Both the position numbers and the translations under genes were made by a program. A stretch of 34,763 bases of DNA from an uncultured Eubacteriales bacterium. GTDB lineage: Bacteria; Bacillota; Clostridia; Christensenellales; Aristaeellaceae. Below, piece by piece: positions 8,570-15,551 of the stretch. Each line of letters starts with the position of its first letter. Position 1 is the first letter of the stretch. The stretch is taken from NCBI GenBank assembly GCA_902790525.1, contig CADASI010000014.1:1-34763 (forward strand), written 5' to 3'. The notes beneath the pieces were generated by a model that saw only the letters and a program-made list of their open reading frames with translations, was not told the DNA's origin and did not search any database.

Positions 8570-9562
8570 ATGGCAAAGCTCTACTTTCGCTACGGCGCGA
8601 TGGGGTCGTCGAAGACCGCCAACGCCATCATGGTTCAATACAACTACCAGGAGCGCGGCCAGAACGCGCTGATGCTCAAGCCCCGGCTGGACAACCGGGA
8701 CGGCGCGCGGGTGGTGGGCTCCCGCTCCGGGCTCACCGCGCCCTGTCGCTTCGTCGAGGAGATGGACGAGTTCGACCTCTCGGCCTACAACTGCATCATC
8801 GTGGACGAGGCGCAGTTTCTGACCAAGGCGCAGGTGCAGCGGCTGGTGGACATCGTGGACGACATGGATATCCCCGTGATCTGCTACGGCCTGCGGGCAG
8901 ACTTCCGGGGCAACCTGTTCGAGGGCAGCCACTGGCTGATGGCCTGGGCGGACACCATCGAGGAGATCAAGACCGTGTGCTGGTGCGGCCGCAAGGCCAC
9001 GACCAACGCTCGGCTTCTGAACGGCCGCGTGGTCAAGTCCGGGGAGCAGATCGTGCTGGGCGGCAACGAGAGCTACGTCGCGCTGTGCCGGAAGCACTGG
9101 GCCAAGGGCGAGCTGGCCCCGGAGGAGATCCGCCGCATCTCCGCCGGCAAGGAGGCTTACATGCCGCTTTTGCTGGAGGCCGACCCCAGCGAGGCCATGA
9201 TCCGCAGTTACCTGGACGACAGCGAGTTCTACGCGCTGATAGCCCGCGGCAGGTGCGTGGCGGTGGCCGTGGTCCTCGCCCTGGGCGACGGCGCGTTCGA
9301 GCTGAAAAACCTGGCGGTGGAGGAAGCCTGTCGCGCTCAGGGCTACGGCAGCAGGCTGGTCAGATACCTGATCCGGCAGCTCGGCGGCCAGGCCGACCGG
9401 CTGGTCGTCGGCACTAGCCCCGCCAACGTGGGCTTCTACGAGCGCCTCGGCTTCGTCCGGGAGGGCGCGATCCCCCACTTTTTCCGGGACAACTACCCCG
9501 AACCCATCTATGAAGACGGCGTCGCGCTGGACGACATGATCACCCTCTCCATAAAGCTGTGA
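8570..9562 (+). CDS. tdk: Thymidine kinase fused to a GNAT N-acetyltransferase domain
   Basis: Residues 1-190 are an E. coli-type thymidine kinase (dT to dTMP salvage): Walker A GAMGSSKT at 9-16, IIVDEAQFL near 80, and the zinc-binding lid CWCGRKA with LCRKHW near 180. Residues from about 198 to 330 are a GNAT domain with the acetyl-CoA loop RAQGYGSRL at about 255-263 and ANVGFYERLGF. Stand-alone Tdk is about 190-200 residues, so this is a true two-domain protein in one frame. AAGGAGG at 9149-9155 lies five bases before an in-frame ATG at 9161 (Met198), so the GNAT part may also be made alone. Start ATG 8570 has AGAAGGGA upstream. The acetylation substrate is unknown. Confidence 0.9.
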   Translation: MAKLYFRYGAMGSSKTANAIMVQYNYQERGQNALMLKPRLDNRDGARVVGSRSGLTAPCRFVEEMDEFDLSAYNCIIVDEAQFLTKAQVQRLVDIVDDMDIPVICYGLRADFRGNLFEGSHWLMAWADTIEEIKTVCWCGRKATTNARLLNGRVVKSGEQIVLGGNESYVALCRKHWAKGELAPEEIRRISAGKEAYMPLLLEADPSEAMIRSYLDDSEFYALIARGRCVAVAVVLALGDGAFELKNLAVEEACRAQGYGSRLVRYLIRQLGGQADRLVVGTSPANVGFYERLGFVREGAIPHFFRDNYPEPIYEDGVALDDMITLSIKL

Positions 9563-9605
9563 ACTGACCGCCCCGTCCGATCACCGGACGGGGCGGTTCA
9601 CATTT
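9563..9605 (+). terminator. Terminator after tdk-GNAT
   Basis: ACCGCCCCGTCCG pairs with CGGACGGGGCGGT around a short ATCAC loop, followed by TCACATTTTC. It starts directly after the stop codon. Confidence 0.75.
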
Positions 9606-9664
9606 TCGCCACTTTATCGACAAAATTAACGCCCTGTATGTTGTATTGCGTCGCCTGTTGCGAT

Positions 9665-9717
9665 AGCATACGTTTGGGTAAATCAAACGATACGTTATGC
9701 TTTCAACAGGAGCTGTT
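9665..9717 (+). promoter_or_regulatory. Structured leader of the Na/Pi cotransporter gene
   Basis: AGCATACGT (9665-9673) pairs with ACGTTATGCT (9692-9701, one bulge); an alternative inner pairing is CGTTTG with CAAACG. Next, AACAG-GAG-CTGTT (9705-9717) puts the Shine-Dalgarno core in a 5-bp hairpin. No strong promoter was found (weak TTGTAT-17-TAGCAT). A regulatory role is inference. Confidence 0.45.
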
Positions 9718-9720
9718 ATC

Positions 9721-11514
9721 ATGGACATATTCAATATCATCACGCTCTTCGGCGGCCTGGCCATGTTCCTCTACGGCATGCGCATGATGGGCGACGGCCT
9801 GAAGGAGAGCTCGAGCGGCGCACTGAAGAACATCATGGGCAAGGTGACCGGCACGCCGGTGAAGGCGTTTCTGCTGGGCCTGATCATGACCGCGGTCATA
9901 CAGTCCTCCACCGCCACCATCGTCATCACCTCCGGCCTCGTGGGCGCGGGCATCATATCGCTGCACCAGTCGCTGGGCATCATCATCGGCGCGAACGTCG
10001 GCACCACGGTGACCGGCCAGATCATACGATTGCTGGACTTAAACGCCAGCGGCGCCTCGTTTTTGCAGTTCTTCAAGCCCTCCACGCTGGCCCCGCTGGC
10101 GCTGATCGTGGGCATCATATTCATCATGGCCAAGCCCTTCAAGGGCTCCGACAAGGCGGGCCGCATCGTGATCGGCTTCGGCATACTGTTCTCCGGCCTT
10201 CTGAACATGACCGCCGCCGTCAGCACGCTGACGGAGACCGGCATCATAGAATCCCTGTTCTCCCGGCTGGGCGAGAACCCGTTCATCGGCTACCTGATCG
10301 GCGCGGGCGTGGCCTTCGTGCTGCAGAGCTCCTCGGCCACCATCGGCATACTGCAGGCGTTCTCCATGTCAGGCCAGCTGACCTTCAACGCCATCTACGC
10401 CGTGCTGGTGGGCATCTACCTTGGCGACTGCGTGACCACCGCCATCGTGTGCAACATCGGCGCGAAGCCCGACGCCAAGCGCGTGGGCGTGGTGAACATA
10501 CTGTTCAACCTGAGCAAAACCGTGCTCATACTGGTGGGTGTGAACATCGCCCACAGCCTGGGCCTGCTGGACAAGCTCTGGAACAGCGTGGTCTATTCCG
10601 GCAGCATCGCCAACACCAACACCGTGTTCAACCTGTCCTGCGCCATACTGATGTTCCCGATGCTGGGCGTATATGAGAAGCTCAGCCACAAGCTGGTCAA
10701 GGACGTCCCTACCCCCCGCTCCGCCGCGCTGGCCAGCCTGGACGTGCTGAACCCCGTGTTCCTGAGCACCCCCGCCCTGGCGCTGAACAGCTGCTATCAG
10801 GTACTGCTTGACATGTTCCGCATGGCGCAGAGGAACATCGGCCGCGCGTTTGACGTGGTGAAGACCTACGACGCCGACACCGTGGCGCAGATTCGCGCCG
10901 ATGAGGAGAACCTGGATATGATGGCCGACCGCACCAGCAACTACCTGGTGATGCTCTCCGGCCACATCGACACCGAGGACAACGTGGCCATCATGAACCA
11001 CTACATCTCCGCGCTCTCCGAGTTCGAGCGCCTGGGCGACCACGCCATGAACATGGCGGAGTGCTCCGAGACGATGCACAAGGCCGACCGCGTGTTCTCC
11101 GAATTTGCCCAGCACGAGCTGGACGTGCTGCGGGAGATCATCGGCACCATACTGGACTACACCGGCCAGACCTTCGAGTACTGCGACATCTCCGCCGCCC
11201 AGCACATCGAGCCGCTGGAGGAGGTGGTGGACGACATGGTCAACGCCATGAAGGAGAACCACTTAAACCGCCTGCGGCAGCGCACCTGCTCCGTGCTGGC
11301 GGGCACGGAGTTTCTGAACATGCTCTCCGACGTCGAGCGCATCTCCGACGTCTGCTCCAACGTGGGCGTGTTCACCATCGCCCGCGCCAAGCCCGAATTG
11401 AAGCATGAGATCCACGACTACGTGTCCCGGCTGCACGCCGGCAAGGACACCTTCTTCAACCAGGAATACCAGACCGCCCACGACAAGTACTTCGCGATCC
11501 TCAACGTCGAATAA
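9721..11514 (+). CDS. Na/Pi cotransporter family protein with PhoU-like C-terminal domain
   Basis: A NptA/YjbB-type sodium-phosphate symporter. The membrane half (residues 1 to about 330) has the duplicated QSS signature: TAVIQSSTATIVIT near residue 60 and AFVLQSSSATIGIL near 207, plus many glycine-rich transmembrane helices. From about residue 355 a soluble all-helical PhoU-like region follows (LDMFRMAQRNIGRAFDVV, ALSEFERLGDHAMNMAE, LSDVERISDVCSNVG). 597 residues is usual for the fused form. The start is the ATG at 9721, with AGGAG eight bases upstream; an in-frame ATG at 9697 has no site. Monocistronic by spacing. Uptake or export of phosphate cannot be told from sequence. Confidence 0.92.
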   Translation: MDIFNIITLFGGLAMFLYGMRMMGDGLKESSSGALKNIMGKVTGTPVKAFLLGLIMTAVIQSSTATIVITSGLVGAGIISLHQSLGIIIGANVGTTVTGQIIRLLDLNASGASFLQFFKPSTLAPLALIVGIIFIMAKPFKGSDKAGRIVIGFGILFSGLLNMTAAVSTLTETGIIESLFSRLGENPFIGYLIGAGVAFVLQSSSATIGILQAFSMSGQLTFNAIYAVLVGIYLGDCVTTAIVCNIGAKPDAKRVGVVNILFNLSKTVLILVGVNIAHSLGLLDKLWNSVVYSGSIANTNTVFNLSCAILMFPMLGVYEKLSHKLVKDVPTPRSAALASLDVLNPVFLSTPALALNSCYQVLLDMFRMAQRNIGRAFDVVKTYDADTVAQIRADEENLDMMADRTSNYLVMLSGHIDTEDNVAIMNHYISALSEFERLGDHAMNMAECSETMHKADRVFSEFAQHELDVLREIIGTILDYTGQTFEYCDISAAQHIEPLEEVVDDMVNAMKENHLNRLRQRTCSVLAGTEFLNMLSDVERISDVCSNVGVFTIARAKPELKHEIHDYVSRLHAGKDTFFNQEYQTAHDKYFAILNVE

Positions 11515-11517
11515 TCC

Positions 11518-11560
11518 TTGACAATCCCTCCCCGTTCGGCTACACTGTAGCGGTGGAGGG
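11518..11560 (+). promoter_or_regulatory. Promoter of the alkD-Nudix-zinc-ribbon operon, -10 in a dyad loop
   Basis: -35 TTGACA (11518-11523), 17 bases, -10 TACACT (11541-11546). CCCTCCCCG (11526-11534) is complementary, with one bulge, to CGGTGGAGGG (11551-11560), which is also the Shine-Dalgarno. The -10 lies in the loop. The leader is only about 16 bases. Confidence 0.7.
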
Positions 11561-11568
11561 ATTTATCT

Positions 11569-12285
11569 ATGTCCGCATACGATCTGTCACCGCTGCTGGA
11601 CCGACTGGAGGCGCTGCGGGACGGGAAATACGCCGCCTTCAACGCGAACCTGGTGCCCGGCGCGGCCACCGTCGCCATGGGCGTGCGCATGCCCATGCTG
11701 CGCGCCATTGCGAGGGAGATCGTCCGCTCCGACGACTGGCGGGACTTCCTGGAGGCCAGCCGCGAGCACGGCGTCTATGAGATTCGCATGCTGCACGCCA
11801 TGGCGCTGGGCGGCGCGAAGTGCCCGATCGAGGAAAAGCTCGGCCTGATCGACGCCTTCCTGCCGTTCGTGGACAACTGGGCGGTGTGCGACGGCCTGTG
11901 CTCCAGCCTCAAGCCGAAAAAGGCCGACCGTGACGCGCTTTTTCGCTTCGTCCTCGCCTGCGCCGAATCGGAGTTGGAGTTTCGCAAGCGCTTCGGGCTG
12001 GTGATGATGATGGCCCATTACCGCGAGGAACCGTACCTGCACCGGGTGATGGCCGCCTATCGGGCGTTTCACCACGAGGGCTACTACGCCCGCATGGGCG
12101 CGGCGTGGGGGCTGGCGACGCTGTGGCTGTTCGCCCGCGACGACGCGCTGGCCATCCTCCGGGACGATCTGTGGGACGACTTCACCCACAACAAGGCCAT
12201 ACAAAAGCTGCGGGAGAGCTATCGCGTGTCCGAGGCGGACAAGGCGCTGGTTCTGTCGCTGAAGCGAAGGAAGGGCGGCACATGA
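11569..12285 (+). CDS. DNA alkylation repair protein, AlkD-like
   Basis: A HEAT-like-repeat DNA glycosylase that, in Bacillus AlkD, removes 3-methyladenine and 7-methylguanine without base flipping. The diagnostic segment FVDNWAVCD (about residues 100-108) contains Trp104 and Asp108, spaced like the Trp109/Asp113 pair of B. cereus AlkD. Conserved LKPKKADRD, ELEFRKRFGLVMMMAHY and GAAWGLATLWLFARD helices follow. 238 residues is normal. The ATG at 11569 has GGAGGG eight bases upstream. The stop overlaps the start of the Nudix gene (ATGA), so the two are translationally coupled, suggesting a small nucleic-acid or nucleotide damage operon. Confidence 0.88.
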   Translation: MSAYDLSPLLDRLEALRDGKYAAFNANLVPGAATVAMGVRMPMLRAIAREIVRSDDWRDFLEASREHGVYEIRMLHAMALGGAKCPIEEKLGLIDAFLPFVDNWAVCDGLCSSLKPKKADRDALFRFVLACAESELEFRKRFGLVMMMAHYREEPYLHRVMAAYRAFHHEGYYARMGAAWGLATLWLFARDDALAILRDDLWDDFTHNKAIQKLRESYRVSEADKALVLSLKRRKGGT

Positions 12286-12764
12286 AGGCGACCACGCTGT
12301 GCTACATCGAACGGGGCAACGAATACCTGATGCTGCACCGCACGAAGAAAGTCAACGACGTGAACCACGACAAGTGGCTGGGCATCGGCGGGCACATCGA
12401 GCCCGGCGAGACCCCCATGGAGTGCATACTGCGCGAGGCGCTCGAGGAGACCGGGCTTCACCTCATGGACTGCGCGTATCGGGGGTTGGTGCACTTCCGC
12501 TCCGACACCGATCCCGACGAGGACATGCACCTGTTCACCGCCACGCGGTTTGAAGGCGAGATCCATCCCTGCGACGAGGGCGACCTCGAGTGGATCGACA
12601 AGGCGCGCCTGATGGCGCTGACGCTGTGGGAGGGCGACCGCATCTTCCTCAGGCTGCTGGCGGAGGGCGCGCCCTTCTTTGAACTGACCCTGCGCTACCA
12701 CGGCGACCGGCTCATGGCCGCCGAGCTGAACGGGCAACCAATGGATATCAACGGAGGCGATTGA
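12282..12764 (+). CDS. Nudix hydrolase (MutT-like)
   Basis: It has the complete Nudix box G-x5-E-x7-RE-x2-EE-x-G between Gly37 and Leu59 (GHIEPGETP, REALEETGL). Nudix enzymes cleave nucleoside diphosphates linked to another group. The overall layout (YIERGNEYLMLHRTKK at the start, DEDMHLFTATRFEGE mid-protein, EWIDKARL) resembles 8-oxo-dGTP diphosphatases of the MutT/YtkD type, but the substrate is not proven. 160 residues. The ATG overlaps the alkD stop codon and has GGAAGGG upstream inside alkD. Confidence 0.88.
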   Translation: MKATTLCYIERGNEYLMLHRTKKVNDVNHDKWLGIGGHIEPGETPMECILREALEETGLHLMDCAYRGLVHFRSDTDPDEDMHLFTATRFEGEIHPCDEGDLEWIDKARLMALTLWEGDRIFLRLLAEGAPFFELTLRYHGDRLMAAELNGQPMDINGGD

Positions 12765-12765
12765 C

Positions 12766-13026
12766 ATGCGCTGTTCCTGCCACGTTTGCGACACCTACAT
12801 GGTCCACTCCGAGGGACTGGAGCTCGGGTGCGTGTGCCCCGAGTGCGGCTACCGCTGCAAGGCCTGTCTGGGCACCGATACCGTGGTGAGCCGCGACCGC
12901 CTGAAGGGCCTCGCGAACGACCCCGCCATCATGCGGGACATCATGACCAGCTTCGACCCGCAGGACGCGCCGGCGCCGGGCGTCACGCCCGAGGCCGGGC
13001 ACGCCCACTGGGACCGCTATCATTGA
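12766..13026 (+). CDS. Small cysteine-rich zinc-ribbon protein, function unknown
   Basis: An 86-residue protein with eight cysteines in two clusters: C-x-C-x2-C at residues 3-8 and C-x-C-x2-C-x3-C-x2-C at residues 22-34. This pattern can bind one or two zinc ions. The C-terminal half is polar and ends in HAHWDRYH; no catalytic motif was recognised. It begins one base after the Nudix stop codon and has GGAGG eight bases before the ATG, so it is probably the last gene of the alkD operon. It could be an adaptor or nucleic-acid-binding protein, but nothing in the sequence decides this. Confidence 0.7.
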   Translation: MRCSCHVCDTYMVHSEGLELGCVCPECGYRCKACLGTDTVVSRDRLKGLANDPAIMRDIMTSFDPQDAPAPGVTPEAGHAHWDRYH

Positions 13027-13039
13027 GGAAAAGTCCACA

Positions 13040-13083
13040 GGATTAAATCGCCCTCCCGCGCATAGTGTATCATGACGGGAGGG
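13040..13083 (+). promoter_or_regulatory. Candidate sporulation promoter and SD-complementary dyad before spoIVFA
   Basis: CATAGTGTA (13061-13069) resembles the -10 of mother-cell sigma factors (sigma-K CATAnnnTA; sigma-E CATACAnT is a partial match). A GGATTAA-like -35 lies 14 bases upstream, weakly sigma-E-like. CCCTCCCG (13051-13058) is exactly complementary to CGGGAGGG (13076-13083), the Shine-Dalgarno, and encloses this -10. Bacillus spoIVF is sigma-E dependent, which supports but does not prove the call. Confidence 0.4.
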
Positions 13084-13089
13084 ATTGTC

Positions 13090-13794
13090 ATGTCCGAAAA
13101 CAGCACGCTACGCATACACGCGCAGGTCCGGCCCGGTGCGCCGGAGGCGAAGCCCATCAAAATCGAAAAGGCTGACGCGCCGAGGCCGCGTCAACATCGG
13201 CAGAAGCGTCGGCTGAGCCGCACCGATCGGCTGAGCCGCACCGATCGGCTGCTCCGAAACACCGCCTACGCCTGCGCGCTGCTGTTGGGCGTGCTGGCGC
13301 TGGGCAACGTGGAGCAGCCCTGGGCGAAGAAGGCCTCCGACACCGTGGAGCGGGCGCTGACCATGCGCATCGACCTGGACGAGTCCATCGGCGCGCTGGA
13401 GTTCGTGCGCAACATCATGCCGGAATCCGCGCTGGTGTTCATGAACCTGTCGGGCCGCGCGGCTCTCGAAAGGCCCGTGGAGGGTCCCGTGGCCCACGCC
13501 TGGAGCAACTTACAGCCCTGGATGATGTTCAACTGCGCCACCGGGACCGAGGTGCGCGCCGCCGGGCCGGGCACGGTCACGGCCGTCTCCCCGCTGTCCG
13601 GCGACCGCTACGGCGTGCTGGTGGACCACGGCGAGGGCGTGGAGAGCCTGTACGCCCAGCTCACCCGGGTGGATGTGGCCCAAGGGGACGCCGTCGACCG
13701 GGGACAGGCGCTCGGCGCGGGTGGCGAGGACGTGTACTTCGAGTACCGCATGAACGGGGAGTCCGTCGATCCCGCCCCGGAGATGGGCCTGTGA
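13090..13794 (+). CDS. spoIVFA: SpoIVFA-like protein: one TM helix and a degenerate LytM/M23 domain
   Basis: A 234-residue protein with a basic cytoplasmic N-terminus, one transmembrane helix at about 57-73, and a C-terminal LytM-like beta domain (about 150-234: ATGTEVRAAGPGTVTAV, GVLVDHGEGVESLYAQL, GDAVDRGQALG). The zinc ligands of active M23 peptidases are missing; where HxH is usual it reads YAQL. SpoIVFA in Bacillus has this build: it anchors and inhibits SpoIVFB and is cleaved by SpoIVB. The next gene is SpoIVFB, overlapping by four bases, which supports the identity. The start ATG 13090 has GGAGGG six bases upstream. An 18-bp in-frame tandem duplication gives SRTDRLSRTDRL (residues 43-54). 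Confidence 0.82.
   Translation: MSENSTLRIHAQVRPGAPEAKPIKIEKADAPRPRQHRQKRRLSRTDRLSRTDRLLRNTAYACALLLGVLALGNVEQPWAKKASDTVERALTMRIDLDESIGALEFVRNIMPESALVFMNLSGRAALERPVEGPVAHAWSNLQPWMMFNCATGTEVRAAGPGTVTAVSPLSGDRYGVLVDHGEGVESLYAQLTRVDVAQGDAVDRGQALGAGGEDVYFEYRMNGESVDPAPEMGL
13210..13251 (+). repeat. 18-bp tandem duplication inside spoIVFA
   Basis: Units CGGCTGAGCCGCACCGAT at 13210-13227 and 13228-13245 are identical, followed by a partial CGGCTG. The repeat adds six residues (SRTDRL) to the basic cytoplasmic tail just before the TM helix. Perfect identity suggests a recent event. Confidence 0.85.
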
Positions 13795-14672
13795 TCGAGC
13801 TTCATGCCAGGCATATGCGGGTGAGGCTCCACCCGCTGGCCCTGCTGCTGCCGCCGCTGGCGCTGGCGCTGGGCATGCGGGAAGCGCTGCCCGCGCTGCT
13901 GATCAGCCTGGCGGTGCACGAGGCGGGCCACCTGGCGGCGGCGCACGCGGCGCGGGTGCGCATGGACGCATTGACGGTGATGCCCTTCGGCTGCGCCCTG
14001 CGGCTGGGGAACCTCTACGCCCTCTCGCCCGGACAGGTGCTTACGGTGTCCGCGGGCGGGCCGCTGTTCAGCCTGCTCCTGCTGTTCGAGGACGGGGCGC
14101 TGGCCCATTGGGGGCTCCTGTCCCCCGCCTTCGCGCGCATCTTAATGAAGGTGACGCTGGCGCTTTTGCTGTTCAACCTGCTGCCCGCGCTGCCGCTGGA
14201 CGGCGGGCGGATGCTCTACGCGCTGACGGCCGGGCGGCTGGGCCGCGACGGGGCCGCGCGGGTGGGGGCCGTCATGGGGTACGTCGTGGCGGCGGGCCTC
14301 GCGGCGGGCGCGGTCTGGCTGGGCCTGCGCGAGGGCCGGTTCAACCTCGCGCCCATGCTGTGCGCCGTGTTCATACTCAAGGGCGTGGCGGAGGATCGCG
14401 CCGCCCTGGGCGAGGCTCTCCCCGTCTCCCTGCTGAACGCGCTTCGGACGCGGGACGCCCCGGTGCCCCTGCGGCTCTACGCGGTGCGGGCGGACTGCCC
14501 CGCGATACGCGCCCTGCGCAGCGCCGCCCCGGACGCCGCCGCGCTGTACGCCGTGTACCGGGGCGAGGCCCTCGCGGCCCTCGTGGACGAGCGCGCGCTA
14601 TTGTGTTTGGCCCTCGAGCGCCCCGGGGCCGCCGTCGCCGAGGCCATGGAAAACCGCCCCCGGGTCGCGTGA
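13791..14672 (+). CDS. spoIVFB: SpoIVFB, M50 site-2 intramembrane metalloprotease
   Basis: The protease that removes the propeptide of pro-sigma-K in the mother cell. Zinc motif HEAGH at residues 43-47 and the second metal motif NLLPALPLDGG at 129-139 lie in predicted membrane helices. RLHPLALLL near the start and VMPFGCALRL also align with Bacillus SpoIVFB. After about residue 200 a soluble part (LRLYAVRADCPAIRALRS...AVYRGEALAALV) looks like the CBS-type domain of this subfamily. The start is GTG at 13791 inside GTGA, overlapping the spoIVFA stop, with GGAGATGGG upstream; an ATG at 13815 is possible but less likely. The stop codon lies inside the loop of a 15-bp hairpin. Confidence 0.9.
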   Translation: MIELHARHMRVRLHPLALLLPPLALALGMREALPALLISLAVHEAGHLAAAHAARVRMDALTVMPFGCALRLGNLYALSPGQVLTVSAGGPLFSLLLLFEDGALAHWGLLSPAFARILMKVTLALLLFNLLPALPLDGGRMLYALTAGRLGRDGAARVGAVMGYVVAAGLAAGAVWLGLREGRFNLAPMLCAVFILKGVAEDRAALGEALPVSLLNALRTRDAPVPLRLYAVRADCPAIRALRSAAPDAAALYAVYRGEALAALVDERALLCLALERPGAAVAEAMENRPRVA

Positions 14673-14685
14673 CCCGGGGGCGGTT
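14652..14685. terminator. 15-bp hairpin spanning the spoIVFB stop codon, terminator of acsE
   Basis: AACCGCCCCCGGGTC pairs perfectly with GACCCGGGGGCGGTT around a GCGT loop. On the minus strand it is followed by TTTT, so it should end the cooC-acsE operon; on the plus strand no U-tract follows, and the stem contains the last codons and stop of spoIVFB. Confidence 0.75.
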
Positions 14686-14696
14686 CAGCCTGTCGA

Positions 14697-15482
14697 TCAG
14701 ATCTCCAGATAGGAGTCGGCGTACAGGTTGTTGTTCTTGATGATGTCGCAGGTCTTGATGGTCTCCATCAGCCGCTGATCGTTGGGGTTGACGATGGCGG
14801 AGGTCAGGCCCTGCATCATGGCCATGGCCAGCATGCAGCTGTCAAAGATCGGACGGATGTGCTTCGGCATGCCGTTGGAGTTGTTGGACAGGCCGCCGGT
14901 GGAGTTCAGGCCCATGTCGGTGAACATCTTGATGGCCTCCAGGACCTCCATCTGCTTGTCCTGCATGCCCTTGACGACCAGGAACAGCGGGTCGAACCAC
15001 AGGTCCTCGGCCTCCATGCCGTGCATCAGGCCTTCCTCGAGCATGCGCTGGCAGTGGGCCATGCGCTCGTCGTTGTCGGAGGCGATGCCGTTGGCGGAGC
15101 ACAGCGCGATGACGATGGCGTCGTTGTTCGCGGCCAGCTCGATGCGGTTGAAGCGGTCGCCGGCGTCGGCGGAATTGACGATGGGCTTGCCCTTCTCGCG
15201 GTTGTACACCTGGATGCCGGCCTCAATGGCCTTCATGTTGGAGGTGTCCAGCGCCAGCGGCACGTTGTCAAAGCGCTCCTGGAGCAGCTTGACGGCCCAC
15301 TGCATGCGCTCCTCGCCGTCGGACTCGGCGGGGCCGATGTTCACGTCGATGTAGTTCGCGCCGGCCTTGAGCTGCTGCTCGCAGCGGGTGAGGATCGGCT
15401 CGGGGTCGCGCTCTTCAAAAGCCCTGCGGATCGCGGGGGCGGTGACGGAGATGCGCTCGCCGATGGTGATGAACTTTGCCAT
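14697..15482 (-). CDS. acsE: Methyltetrahydrofolate:corrinoid/iron-sulfur protein methyltransferase AcsE
   Basis: It moves the methyl group of CH3-THF to the cobalt of the corrinoid iron-sulfur protein, the entry step to acetyl-CoA synthesis in the Wood-Ljungdahl pathway. A pterin-binding TIM barrel is seen: FITIGERISVT at the start, AGANYIDVNIGP, VPLALDTSN, KPIVNSADAG, and NSTGGLSNNSNGMP in the pterin-binding loop. 261 residues matches the family length. The ATG at 15482 has AAAGGA upstream. It is the last gene of the cooC-acsD-acsC-acsE operon and is separated from acsC by a 12-bp hairpin. The substrate partner is encoded directly upstream. Confidence 0.94.
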   Translation of the reverse strand: MAKFITIGERISVTAPAIRRAFEERDPEPILTRCEQQLKAGANYIDVNIGPAESDGEERMQWAVKLLQERFDNVPLALDTSNMKAIEAGIQVYNREKGKPIVNSADAGDRFNRIELAANNDAIVIALCSANGIASDNDERMAHCQRMLEEGLMHGMEAEDLWFDPLFLVVKGMQDKQMEVLEAIKMFTDMGLNSTGGLSNNSNGMPKHIRPIFDSCMLAMAMMQGLTSAIVNPNDQRLMETIKTCDIIKNNNLYADSYLEI

Positions 15483-15512
15483 GGTTTATCATCCTTTCTG
15501 TTCCTTTTAAAC

Positions 15513-15540
15513 ATGTCGGCGCGGTATCCCGCGCCGACAT
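15513..15540 (-). other. Intercistronic hairpin between acsC and acsE
   Basis: ATGTCGGCGCGG pairs with CCGCGCCGACAT around a four-base loop. No U-tract follows in the direction of transcription (GTTTAAAAGG), so a processing or mRNA-stabilising role is more likely than termination. This is inferred. Confidence 0.6.
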
Positions 15541-15551
15541 ACTTGCGCAGA

